Source: a bacterium (lineage in GTDB: Bacteria; Joyebacterota; Joyebacteria; Joyebacterales; Joyebacteraceae). Taken from it: a stretch of 64,000 nt of DNA. The stretch is from the NCBI GenBank assembly GCA_029990205.1, contig JAPEKQ010000010.1, positions 29,731 through 93,730 on the forward strand, read 5' to 3'. Below are positions 52,890 through 61,441 of the stretch, piece by piece. The number at the start of each line of letters is the position of its first letter. Within the stretch, counting starts at the first letter, position 1. The notes below the pieces were generated by a model. It searched no databases. It had not been told where the DNA came from and saw only the letters and a list, made by a program, of their open reading frames with translations. Position numbers and translations under genes: made by a program.

Positions 52890-54242
52890 CTAGAACTCCG
52901 TCGCTCCCGTGAACTTGAACGCGCGGACGAGCATGGTGGGCGTCGTGACCGACCCGACTGCGCCCCAGGAGGCGCCGATCGTCTCACGTTCCTTCGTCAT
53001 CGCCGCCACCTCGGAGAAGAACCTCATCATGCTGTCGGTCCACCGCATGTTCTTCACGGCCTTCGATATCCGACCGTCTTCGATGAGATAGGTCCCGGCG
53101 CGAGTCATCCCCGTGAAGAGAGCGCGTCGCGTGTCGAGGAGTCCGTTGACGTAGTGGAAGTTGGAGACGAAGATGCCCCGGTCGACCATCCCGATGAGCT
53201 CGTCGCGCGTCTTGTCACCGGGTGTGATGAACAGGTTCCTCGGCGCCGGTCCTCCGCGGAACGCGGCAGAGCCCGCATGCCCGGTATTCGCGACGCCGTC
53301 CTTGGCGGCGGTGAGCGAATCGTAGACCGGCGAACGCGCGACGCCCTTCTCGATAAGCGTCACCGGTCTCTTCGTCACCCCCTCGTAATCGAACGGCACC
53401 GGGATGCCGGCCGTGTCGAAGGCGTCATCAACGAGTGTGATGTTCTCCCCCATCACCTTCTCGCCGAAGCGACCCGCCATGAACGACATGTTCTCGTGGA
53501 CCTGCTTGGCGCCGAACGCCGTGAAGTTGAGCCAGCTGATCACCTCCGCGACCGCGCGGGGCTCCACAACGATGTCCATCGGCGCGTAGTCGACACTGAC
53601 CGGGTTCGCGGCCGCAACGCACTTGTCCACCGCGCGCTGAGCCGTGCCGGCGACATCGATCCCCTCGATCCCCTTCGCGTAGGCCGACGTGGCTCCGTTG
53701 ACCTTGTTCGGGTCGGTCGCGAAGACGGACAGAGCCGCATCGGTTCCGTCGTAACTCTGGTCGGTCCCGCTCGTGTTGGCCACGGCGAACCGGAAGGCGC
53801 TGATCCGGTACGCGCCCGAGAGCGTCGTGTTCTTCCGCGCGGCGATGTCCACGGCTTCTGACACGGCCTCGGCTCTCTGCGTCGGGGTCATCGCGGCCGT
53901 CGCGTCGGAGAACGTGTCCGCCGCCGGCGCCGCGTCCGACTTCGGGAACCCCGGGAAGTCCGGGTCCTCGGGACTCGCCTTTGCGATCTCTGTCGCTCGC
54001 GCCAGAGCGGACTGAAGCTCCGCGGGCTCGAGCTGGTTCGTCATCGTCACGCCGGTCCTCTTGCCGACAGCCACCCGCGCCGTGACGTAGGTATTCTCCT
54101 CGTACACGTTCTGATGGATCCGCGACTCGGCGAACCGGGTCAACGCGTTGGTGCCGCTCCACACGACGAGTTCCGTCTCATCGGCGGGAGATGCCTGAAG
54201 CGCCTCCTTGAGAAGCGCGCTGAGCTTGGTCTTCTCGATCAT
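52890..54242 (-). CDS. pmbA: TldE/PmbA metalloprotease-like subunit
   Basis: The 450-residue protein has the U62-peptidase fold. N-terminal SGTNALTRFAESRIHQNV and C-terminal NLFITPGDKTRDELIG and GTYLIEDGRISKAVKNMRWTDS are typical of TldE. As usual for this subunit, the HEXXXH zinc motif is missing; the TldD partner has it. Together they cleave unfolded peptides and process microcin-like precursors in E. coli. ATG 54242 overlaps the tldD stop (ATGA). Confidence 0.95.
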   Translation of the reverse strand: MIEKTKLSALLKEALQASPADETELVVWSGTNALTRFAESRIHQNVYEENTYVTARVAVGKRTGVTMTNQLEPAELQSALARATEIAKASPEDPDFPGFPKSDAAPAADTFSDATAAMTPTQRAEAVSEAVDIAARKNTTLSGAYRISAFRFAVANTSGTDQSYDGTDAALSVFATDPNKVNGATSAYAKGIEGIDVAGTAQRAVDKCVAAANPVSVDYAPMDIVVEPRAVAEVISWLNFTAFGAKQVHENMSFMAGRFGEKVMGENITLVDDAFDTAGIPVPFDYEGVTKRPVTLIEKGVARSPVYDSLTAAKDGVANTGHAGSAAFRGGPAPRNLFITPGDKTRDELIGMVDRGIFVSNFHYVNGLLDTRRALFTGMTRAGTYLIEDGRISKAVKNMRWTDSMMRFFSEVAAMTKERETIGASWGAVGSVTTPTMLVRAFKFTGATEF

Positions 54243-55684
54243 CGCTTCCCTCCCACCTCGACGTTCTTGAACCGCGCGGGCGCCACGCCGTGACCGACAT
54301 GCGCCGTCTGTCCCGGCTCACCCTTGCCACAGCTCGGGATCCCGAAGATGTGCCACTCCTCCTCACCGCAGATGGCGTCGCAGCCGCCCCAGAACTCCGG
54401 GGTGATCCCGGTGTAGACCGGGTTCTTGAGCATGCGCGTGCGCTTGCCGTTCTTGATCTCCCAGGCGATCTCGCAACCGAACTGGAAGTTGATGCGGCGC
54501 TGGTCGATACTCCAGCTCTTGTTCGAGTCGACGAAGATGCCGTCGTCCGTATCGGCGATGAGATCCTCGAGCGTCCCCGCCCCCGGCAGGAGGTTGATGT
54601 TCGTCATGCGGACAAGTGGGATCCGGTTCCACCCGTCGGCCCGCATCGTGCCACTGCTCTTCTGACCGATCTTCGGCGCAGACTCACGGCTCGAGAGGTA
54701 ACCCGTGAAGAGTCCCTCCGTCACGATCTCGGTCCGCTGCGCCGGCACGCCCTCGTCGTCGTAGCCGAACGAGCCGAGCCCGCCTTCGCACGTCGCGTCC
54801 GCGACGATATTGACGATGTCGGATCCGTACTGGAACGAACCGAGTTTGTCAGTCGTCAGGAAGCTCGTCCCCGCGTAGGACGCCTCGGTCCCGAACACGC
54901 GGTCGAGCTCGATCGGATGACCGCACGACTCGTGGACCTGGAGCGCGAGCTGCGTCCCTCCGATGATGAGGTCCGTGTGAACGGCCGGGCACTCGTCCGC
55001 ATTGAGCAGTTCGAGCGCCTCCGCGCCCACCTGGTCGGCGTGCCCCGCCAGGTCGAGCGAGCGCGTGAACTCAAACCCTCGTGTCGCGTAGTCGCCGCGG
55101 AAGCTCGCGGGGTACGAGCGCGTCTGCCTCTCACCCGCGTCGTTCATCGCGGTCGCCGCGATCCCGCCGCCGGTCTCGACGATGAACTGCTCGATCTCGC
55201 TCCCGTCGGTGCTGACGAACAGCTTGTCGTTCTTGAAGCTCATCATGGATGCGGTCGAGAGCTTGACGCCGTCGGTCCTGCTCATGCCAGCGCAGCACTC
55301 CGCGAGGATCGAGAGCTTGTCCGAAAGCTGTACCTCGAACGGATCCTCATCGAATCCGCTCTCGTAGCGGTCGATGACGGCATCCCGCTCGTCGAGCACG
55401 ACTCCGCCGCCGCCGACCGTGGCGCTCGCCTTCGCGATCGCCAGCGCCTGCGCCGCGACCTCTCTGACCGCCTCCGCTGTCTGAAGCGAACTCGATGAGA
55501 AGCCCCAGGCTCCCCCGGCCAGAACCCGAATACCGAAGCCCCTCGATTCCATGACCGAGGCGGTCTCGAGCTTCCCGTTCTTCATCACGAGGATCTCGCT
55601 CGTGCCGATCACGCGGCGCGCGTCGGCGTAATCGACGCCCTGGCGTTTGAGCTCGTCCATCGCCTGTTTCAGAAGGTCCTTCAA
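54239..55684 (-). CDS. tldD: TldD metalloprotease subunit
   Basis: The 481-residue protein has the zinc motif HESCGH in LQVHESCGHPIELDR, followed by GSFGYDDEGVPAQ and IGKGEPGQTAHVGHG-like ends typical of TldD. I start it at TTG 55684, which has GGAGG six bases upstream and gives the usual LKDLLKQAMDEL beginning. TldD forms a heterodimer with the PmbA encoded next. It follows trxB by 32 bases. Confidence 0.95.
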   Translation of the reverse strand: MKDLLKQAMDELKRQGVDYADARRVIGTSEILVMKNGKLETASVMESRGFGIRVLAGGAWGFSSSSLQTAEAVREVAAQALAIAKASATVGGGGVVLDERDAVIDRYESGFDEDPFEVQLSDKLSILAECCAGMSRTDGVKLSTASMMSFKNDKLFVSTDGSEIEQFIVETGGGIAATAMNDAGERQTRSYPASFRGDYATRGFEFTRSLDLAGHADQVGAEALELLNADECPAVHTDLIIGGTQLALQVHESCGHPIELDRVFGTEASYAGTSFLTTDKLGSFQYGSDIVNIVADATCEGGLGSFGYDDEGVPAQRTEIVTEGLFTGYLSSRESAPKIGQKSSGTMRADGWNRIPLVRMTNINLLPGAGTLEDLIADTDDGIFVDSNKSWSIDQRRINFQFGCEIAWEIKNGKRTRMLKNPVYTGITPEFWGGCDAICGEEEWHIFGIPSCGKGEPGQTAHVGHGVAPARFKNVEVGGKR

Positions 55685-55716
55685 CGCCCACCTCCGTTCT
55701 GAACAGCTCTCCGCTC

Positions 55717-56640
55717 TCACCACTCCCCGTCATCGAGGTAGCGCTCTATCGCGAACACTGCCGTTGCCCCGTCCCCCACGGCCGTCGCGATCTGCCTGAG
55801 AGGCTTCTCCCGGCAATCGCCGGCGGCACAGATACCGGGGACGTTCGTCCTCGTATCCTCTCCCGCCGTGATGAAACCCCACTCGTTCGTCTCAATGAGA
55901 TCACCCAGGAACTCCGTCTTCGGCTTGAGCCCGACGAACAGGAAGACGCCGGGTACCTCAAGCACGCGTTTCTCTCCCTCACCGACCGGCTTGAGATTGA
56001 GGCGTTCGACGCCCGCCCCGCTGCCCTCGATGCTCTCGACGGTGTGACTGCAGATGCACTCGATCTTCTCGTGCGCGCGTACCCGCTCCGCGAGGACCGG
56101 ATGCGCGCGGAACTCGTCGCGCCGGTGTATCAGGTAGACCTTCGTCACGAGACCCGTCAGGTAGAGCGCCTCCTGGAGCGCGCTGTTGCCTCCTCCGACG
56201 ACCGCAACCTCCTGATCGCGGTAGAACGGCCCGTCGCAGGTTGCGCAGTACGATACACCGCGTCCCACGAACTCCTTCTCGCCCGGAATGCCCAGCTCTC
56301 GATAGCCGGTCCCGCTTGCGATAACCACGGCTCGCGCCGTCGTTGGCCCGCTCCCACGCATCACCGTGAAGTGGTCACCGGTCCGTTCGATCCCGGTCAC
56401 CGTGTCACTCACGAGCACGGCCCCGAAACTCTCCATCTGCTCCTGCATGCGGCTCGCGAGCTCGGCTCCGGAGAGCGGGCTCACGCCGGGGTAGTTCTCA
56501 ATGAGGTGGGTGATCGCCGCCTGACCGCCGGGCATCATCATCTCGATGACGAGCGTCGAGAGACGCATGCGTCCGGCGTAAATCCCGGCCGTGAGACCGG
56601 CCGGCCCGGCTCCGATGACGATAACATCATGGTCCGTCAT
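55717..56640 (-). CDS. trxB: Thioredoxin reductase
   Basis: The 307-residue flavoprotein has the FAD motif IGAGPAGLTAGIYAGR, the redox pair CATC (C132, C135) and the NADPH motif VGGGNSALQEA. It reduces thioredoxin. ATG 56640 follows GGGAG; the longer in-frame reading lacks a ribosome-binding site. It is the first gene before tldD-pmbA. Confidence 0.96.
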   Translation of the reverse strand: MTDHDVIVIGAGPAGLTAGIYAGRMRLSTLVIEMMMPGGQAAITHLIENYPGVSPLSGAELASRMQEQMESFGAVLVSDTVTGIERTGDHFTVMRGSGPTTARAVVIASGTGYRELGIPGEKEFVGRGVSYCATCDGPFYRDQEVAVVGGGNSALQEALYLTGLVTKVYLIHRRDEFRAHPVLAERVRAHEKIECICSHTVESIEGSGAGVERLNLKPVGEGEKRVLEVPGVFLFVGLKPKTEFLGDLIETNEWGFITAGEDTRTNVPGICAAGDCREKPLRQIATAVGDGATAVFAIERYLDDGEW

Positions 56641-56738
56641 GCCAGCTCCCGGTTCAGATCCGCGCATTGGAGCGCTCTTCCGGTGGAAACATCCCGAAAC
56701 CGGAGTATAGGACATGATGGACGGGGATTACAGCCTCA

Positions 56739-56815
56739 AACGAAGCGAGGGGCCCCTTCCGGGACCCCTACGTGTCTTCTAACGAAGCGAGGGGCCCCTT
56801 CCGGGACCCCTACGT
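56739..56815. repeat. Two exact 35-bp direct repeats, each able to form a hairpin
   Basis: Copies at 56739-56773 and 56781-56815 are identical and separated by 7 bases. Each contains AGGGG and CCCCT arms with inner CCC and GGG pairing around TTCC. They lie in the 296-base gap between trxB and the pilQ stop. They resemble REP-like intergenic elements. The rest of the gap shows no gene. On the minus strand the copies encode the same short peptide twice, which is a shadow of the DNA repeat. Confidence 0.85.
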
Positions 56816-56936
56816 TTCTCGAGGGCGTGCAGCTCATGCTTTGTGCCCTCGTCAAGGGACGGTCACGAGGACCGCCCCTCGAGTCGATGGTCCTGGCGTC
56901 GGCGCCTGACCCCCCACGCGCCCCGCCATCGCCCAT

Positions 56937-58160
56937 CTATGAGACGATACGCGGCGTGATCTTGATGATCAGGTCCGTCGTCGTCGTTGTGTCCTTCACA
57001 TGCTTGAACAGGTATCCGAGAACGGGGATGTCGCCCAGAATCGGCACCTTGGACTCCTCGGAGCTCGTGTCCTCGTTGAGAAGCCCTGCGATCATGAAGG
57101 TCTCGCCGTCGCGAACGCGAACCTGTGTCGACGCCCGACGCTCCTTCGTCCACGGGATCTCCTCGTTCGGACCCTTCCATCCGACGATGCTCGAGACATT
57201 CGGCTCCACGAGCGCAGTGATGTGCCCGTCGCCGGCGGCCCGAGGCGTCACACTCACGGTGACACCGACGTTCTCACGCTCGACGGTGACTTCGACGGCA
57301 CCAGCGGAGCTCACACCGGACACCGTGTAGGGAATCACATCGCCGATGTGGATCTCGGCCATCCGGTTGTTCAGCGTCGCCAGCGTGGACCGGCTCAGCA
57401 GCCTCGCGTGTCCCTCGGTCTGGAGGAAGTCGAGAGCGACTTCAAGAGCCTGAGCCTGCCGGATCACACCATCCATGTCGAGCTTGGTCGTGCCGAGCCA
57501 TTCCATCTCCGACGGAAGAGCGTCCGGGCTCGAAGGCTCCGGCTCGCCCTCAGCGAAGATCACAGTCTGGCTTGTGAGTTTCGCCCAGTCGATACCGTAC
57601 TCATAGAGATTGTCCGTCGTCACCTCGACGACCTCGGTCTCGAGGAGGATCTGCACCGGCGGAACATCCAGGAGTTCGATGACCGAACGTACGTCCTCGA
57701 TGCTTCCCGGAGACGCCACGACCACAAGACGGTTTCCACCCGGGTCGGTCGTGACCTCGTCGGCGATCTTGGCGACGAGGGGCTCAAGCTCATACGCGTC
57801 AGCGAACTGCAGGTTGATGACGTACGACTCCAGTCCCGTCTCAGCCTTGAGTTCCTCGGGCTCACCAACGAGGATCGAATTGCCGATCCGCTCGTATCCA
57901 AGCCCCGCGGCGCGTACGACCAGATCCAGCGCTTCCTCGATGGGAGTATGCACGAAGTGCACGGACACGACCTGACCCTCGGCCGCCGGACTCGTCACGA
58001 TATTGAGCCCGCTCTTGTTGGCGAGGATCGCCAGAACATCCGTGAGCTGGGTCGCCTTGGCGCTCACGGAGACAGTGATTCCGCTGTCCTGGGCCAACAC
58101 CGCTGTGGCGAAGGCAAGGACCAGCAGAAGTGCGCTTATCGCGAGTGCGACATGCTTCAT
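56937..58160 (-). CDS. pilQ: Type IV pilus secretin PilQ (short form)
   Basis: The 407-residue protein has a signal peptide (LALLLVLAFATAVLAQ-like), one STN-type N-terminal module, an N1 domain (LVVVASPGSIEDVRSVIELLD) and the secretin core ending VPILGDIPVLGYLFKH. It lacks the AMIN domains of larger PilQ proteins (600-700 residues). It would form the outer-membrane pore. The start is ATG 58160 after GAGGAGG. It is the last gene of the pilus run. Confidence 0.9.
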   Translation of the reverse strand: MKHVALAISALLLVLAFATAVLAQDSGITVSVSAKATQLTDVLAILANKSGLNIVTSPAAEGQVVSVHFVHTPIEEALDLVVRAAGLGYERIGNSILVGEPEELKAETGLESYVINLQFADAYELEPLVAKIADEVTTDPGGNRLVVVASPGSIEDVRSVIELLDVPPVQILLETEVVEVTTDNLYEYGIDWAKLTSQTVIFAEGEPEPSSPDALPSEMEWLGTTKLDMDGVIRQAQALEVALDFLQTEGHARLLSRSTLATLNNRMAEIHIGDVIPYTVSGVSSAGAVEVTVERENVGVTVSVTPRAAGDGHITALVEPNVSSIVGWKGPNEEIPWTKERRASTQVRVRDGETFMIAGLLNEDTSSEESKVPILGDIPVLGYLFKHVKDTTTTTDLIIKITPRIVS

Positions 58161-58176
58161 CTGTGGTTCCTCCTCG

Positions 58177-58683
58177 TTACTTGCCGGATGGGTATGGATA
58201 GGTGCGCGACTTGTCCTCGTACTTGATGACCACGCCATCGCCCCTGATCTCCACCACCAGGCCGCCATTAACAGTGTCGCCCTCCTCAACGGTGATACTG
58301 CGGCCCCCGGTCGTCAATACTGCCATGGGATTCTCGTCAATGATCACAGCCGTGACGGCAACGGATGGCACGGCTGGCTGCACCGGCTCCGAAGGCGTCG
58401 TGCTGCTCGCTGTTGTCGTCCTCCGCTGCGTGCTCTTCGGAACCATCGGATTCCGCTCGAGCGCAGCGGCCTCCTCCTCCACCTGCTCCTCCGCCTGCGC
58501 CGCTTCCAGGTCGCTGAGAAGCTGCGAGAGATCGTCCTCGCTCTGCGGAGCCTCCGCGCTCGCCTTGTCCACCAGCCGCCCGATCCGCCCCGCGACGCCC
58601 GCGCTCCGCGTGATCACTCCTGTTCCGATGTAGATGGTCGCGACAGTGGCCAGGACCATCACGACGATATGCTGAGTCTTCAT
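58177..58683 (-). CDS. pilP: PilP/GspC-like inner-membrane pilus protein
   Basis: The roughly 168-residue protein has an N-terminal membrane helix (VVMVLATVATIYIGTGV), an Ala/Glu-rich linker (SQLLSDLEAAQAEEQVEEE) and a C-terminal domain (VIIDENPMAVLTTGGRSITVEEGD) with the GspC-HR/PilP pattern. It would connect PilN/PilO with the secretin. I prefer ATG 58683; ATG 58722 would add 13 polar residues. The sequence is divergent, and position between pilO and pilQ supports the call. Confidence 0.7.
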   Translation of the reverse strand: MKTQHIVVMVLATVATIYIGTGVITRSAGVAGRIGRLVDKASAEAPQSEDDLSQLLSDLEAAQAEEQVEEEAAALERNPMVPKSTQRRTTTASSTTPSEPVQPAVPSVAVTAVIIDENPMAVLTTGGRSITVEEGDTVNGGLVVEIRGDGVVIKYEDKSRTYPYPSGK

Positions 58684-58734
58684 GACTGAACCGTCCCGTT
58701 CCGGGCCACGCGGCCCGTTCATCCTGCCCCTGCG

Positions 58735-59241
58735 CTAGTAGCCGGTCACCTTGAACGTCAGAAGCGTTCGGTGCCCGTTTCCGGATATCACCTTGTTCGA
58801 ACGAAGGTCCATGCTGCCGACCTCGACGACCTCGGGAAGCCCCTCCAGGTACTCCAGGAACTCCAGGATCGTCTCGTATCCACCCTCGAGCTCGACCATG
58901 TACGTGCTCGTGAAGTAGTTCTCGCTGACGCGCTCGCGGTCCCTCGGCTCGAGTTCGCGAAGATAGAGCCCCAGTCTCGCGATCTCAGCGCTCACGCTGG
59001 TGAGGAACTGCTGGTCTGCCGAACCGTGCTTCTCGCTCCGCTGCGGAAGGAAGTCCTTCGCTACAGCGAACTCACCCTGATGTTCCAGAGCCTCGCCCAG
59101 CACCTGCTCCGCGTGAGCGACCTCGCTGACGAGGTCCATCAGCTGTCTCCACTTCGGTCGGTGGACTCCGACCGTCACTACGATCACCACGACGAGCACG
59201 GCGATCGGTATCGCGATGCCGATTCTGTCACGCATCGTCAT
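58735..59241 (-). CDS. pilO: PilO-like type IV pilus alignment protein
   Basis: The 168-residue protein has one N-terminal membrane helix (IGIAIPIAVLVVVIVVTVGVH), a coiled-coil stretch and a ferredoxin-like C-terminal domain. This is the PilO layout and length range. ATG 59241 has GGGAGG upstream and overlaps the pilN-like end by 14 bases. It forms the inner-membrane alignment complex with PilN and PilP. Confidence 0.8.
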   Translation of the reverse strand: MTMRDRIGIAIPIAVLVVVIVVTVGVHRPKWRQLMDLVSEVAHAEQVLGEALEHQGEFAVAKDFLPQRSEKHGSADQQFLTSVSAEIARLGLYLRELEPRDRERVSENYFTSTYMVELEGGYETILEFLEYLEGLPEVVEVGSMDLRSNKVISGNGHRTLLTFKVTGY

Positions 59242-59575
59242 ACCCACCTCCCACTGCCGGAACAAGAAGCGGCAGATCCACCTCAAAGTGAAGACCCTTG
59301 AGATACTCCTGTTCGCTCTCCTCGGTCCACCGCATCGTCACGAGCTTCGCGCTTCCGAAAGCCCGTATGAGTTCGGCGTCCGCCCGGAGCGTATCGACGT
59401 ACTGCATCAGCTGATTGACGCTCTCATCGCGGTCCTTGGCCTTGACCTGACCATAGATGCGAAGCGACTGGTCGCCCACGGCGGACCCCACAAGGGGCTT
59501 CGCGTAGCTGACGCGCATGTACCAGATGTTGTCGGGAGTCAGCTCGCCGAGGCGCTCAATATGTATGTGGCGCAT
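59228..59575 (-). pseudogene. pilN: Truncated PilN-like protein (C-terminal domain only)
   Basis: The readable 115 residues start MRHIHIERLGELTPDNIWYM and contain the beta-alpha pattern of the periplasmic end of PilN (DQSLRIYGQVKAKDRD, VTMRWTEE). The normal PilN N-terminus and its transmembrane helix are absent, and pilM is missing from this locus. ATG 59575 has AAGGGG eight bases upstream, so a short protein could still be made. Either this is a remnant, a reduced form or the result of an assembly join. It overlaps pilO by 14 bases. Confidence 0.55.
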
Positions 59576-59687
59576 CTGATTGCCCCTTCTTGCACCCCAA
59601 GGCTCCGCGGTTCGCGCACCGGCGGACCGCTCTGGGGACCAATTAGCGCAATTCCCATGCCACACTATGGAAGCGGTGAGGGTGGAC

Positions 59688-59761
59688 AAAGGGCCATGGA
59701 ATGGCCCTTTTCAAGGGGATTTCAGCGGACTGCGCCAGGACTGAGCGCTGCTCAGTCCTGG
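59688..59761. repeat. Two strong hairpins between lnt and the pilN-like gene
   Basis: AAAGGGCCAT and ATGGCCCTTT (59688-59710, loop GGA) form one stem. CCAGGACTGAGC and GCTCAGTCCTGG (59735-59761, loop GCT) form another. The first is followed by TTTTC on the plus strand and by TTTG on the minus strand, so it could terminate in both directions. They fill much of the 274-base gap above the pilN-like start; I see no gene in the rest. Confidence 0.75.
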
Positions 59762-59849
59762 GCTTCCGGGGCTTGCGGAATGCGAGACTTCGGAAGGCGC
59801 GAGCGGCAGGAATCCGGTGGTCCGGGAAGGACCTCCGGAACCGGTCCGG

Positions 59850-61433
59850 CTATCGACGCCGGCGTCGCCTGAATGCCGCGACGACGAGGCCGGCGCCCGA
59901 GAATGCCAGAGCCAGCCATCCCGGGTAGTCGCCGACGCGCGTGTAGAACGTCCTCTCACCGCCGACCGGGAGGTCGGCAACGAGGTACGTCTCGGTGAAG
60001 ATGTCGGTGCGCGCGATGACGCGACCGAACGGGTCGACCAGCATGGAGATCCCGCTGTTGGCGCTTCTCGCGAGGCTCCGCCGGTTCTCGATCGAACGCA
60101 TGAGCGCCATCGAGGCGTGCTGGAACGGCATCGACGTCCGCCCGTACCAGACGTCGTTCGTGATCGTGACGAGAAGACCGGCGCCCGCATCCACGAACTC
60201 CCGCACGAGCCCGGGGAAGATCACCTCGTAGCAGATATGGGTCGACAGCGCGGTCCCGCGCCACTCGAACACCGTCCGCTCGGTCCCCGCCCGGAAGTCC
60301 GCCTCTCCGAAATCGACGCGCTCGAGGATCGGAAATGTCGACTCGAACGGGATCGCTTCACCGAACGGCACGAGGTGGATCTTGTCATAGCGCGTGACCT
60401 CGGGCGAGTCCGGTCGGACCAGGAGCGCCGAGTTGTAGAACCGCGGCTTCTCCCCCGGAGCGGCCTCGAAGTCGGGACTCCCCGTCAGGATCGCCGCGTC
60501 GACATCCGCCGCGAGCCGCCTCGCCCAGCCGAGCTGGACCGCGTCCGTCCGGAGATAGGTCGGCACTGCGGTCTCCGGCCAGATGATCAGATCGGGCCCC
60601 TCCCGACCGGCCTCCAGCGTCAGCCTCTCGAGACGCTCGTAGCTCAGGTACCGGAACTCCGGATCCCACTTCTTCTTGCCCTCGATGTTCGGCTGAATGA
60701 CCGCGACACGGACGGTATCCAGCCCGAGCGGTCTCGACATGACAACGAGCCCATGAACCAGCGGAAGCGTGAGCACCAGAAATAGCGAGGCGAGCGCGAT
60801 CGTCCGAACGCGCGGGTCGCGCCTCCCCTCGATGAGTTCGAGCACGATGGCGTTGACCAGAGCGAACCAGAAGGTCACACCGAAGAGACCCGTGAGCGAC
60901 GCGAACTGGATGACCGCCGGAATCGCCGTCCCCACGTACCCGATGTTGCCCCACGGGAACCCGATCACCGTGAGCGACCGCAGATACTCGAACGCGGTCC
61001 AGACGACCGGGAGCACGAGAACGCGCGGAAGCCCGCCGCGCCGGATGAGCAACCTCGACACACCGGCCGCCAGCCCCCAGTAGAGCGACTGGAGCAGCAC
61101 GAGCAACACGAGCGGGCCGCTCATGAGGACCGGGTTGTCCACTTCGTTCGAGGAGAGCTTGACCAGCCAGTAGACAAGAGGCAGGAAGAACGCGATGCCG
61201 CCAAGGAAGCCGGTGCGGAAAGCGGACCGGTGACGGGCGCGTGCCGGGTCCGGCACGGCGCGTCCCTCGGCGCCGGAGTCACGGTCGCCGCCGGCCCCTG
61301 AGCCTCGCCCTGTCAGATGGAAGAGCGGGACAAGCCCGACCAGCCCGAGAGGCCACAGGTCGGCGGGTGGGAACGCAAGCGCGAGCGCACCACACCCGAG
61401 CAGAAGCAGAAGTGTCTCGTGAGACCTCCGCAC
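59850..61433 (-). CDS. lnt: Apolipoprotein N-acyltransferase
   Basis: The 527-residue membrane enzyme has about seven N-terminal helices and a C-terminal nitrilase-fold catalytic domain. The catalytic Glu is in IIWPETAVP, the Lys in YDKIHLVPFGE and the Cys in HICYEVIFP. It adds the third acyl chain to lipoproteins, consistent with the lipoproteins elsewhere in the window. I start it at GTG 61433 (GGGGG upstream), eight bases after the apgM stop. Confidence 0.95.
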   Translation of the reverse strand: MRRSHETLLLLLGCGALALAFPPADLWPLGLVGLVPLFHLTGRGSGAGGDRDSGAEGRAVPDPARARHRSAFRTGFLGGIAFFLPLVYWLVKLSSNEVDNPVLMSGPLVLLVLLQSLYWGLAAGVSRLLIRRGGLPRVLVLPVVWTAFEYLRSLTVIGFPWGNIGYVGTAIPAVIQFASLTGLFGVTFWFALVNAIVLELIEGRRDPRVRTIALASLFLVLTLPLVHGLVVMSRPLGLDTVRVAVIQPNIEGKKKWDPEFRYLSYERLERLTLEAGREGPDLIIWPETAVPTYLRTDAVQLGWARRLAADVDAAILTGSPDFEAAPGEKPRFYNSALLVRPDSPEVTRYDKIHLVPFGEAIPFESTFPILERVDFGEADFRAGTERTVFEWRGTALSTHICYEVIFPGLVREFVDAGAGLLVTITNDVWYGRTSMPFQHASMALMRSIENRRSLARSANSGISMLVDPFGRVIARTDIFTETYLVADLPVGGERTFYTRVGDYPGWLALAFSGAGLVVAAFRRRRRR

Positions 61434-61441
61434 GCGCCCCC

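Noticed and set aside
56739..56815. Possible CRISPR array
   Set aside because: Only two copies, a 7-base spacer and no cas genes; a REP-like element fits better.
56736..56936. Short minus-strand frame encoding the peptide GVPEGAPRFV twice
   Set aside because: The peptide repeat is fully explained by the two 35-bp DNA repeats; no good ribosome-binding site or known domain.
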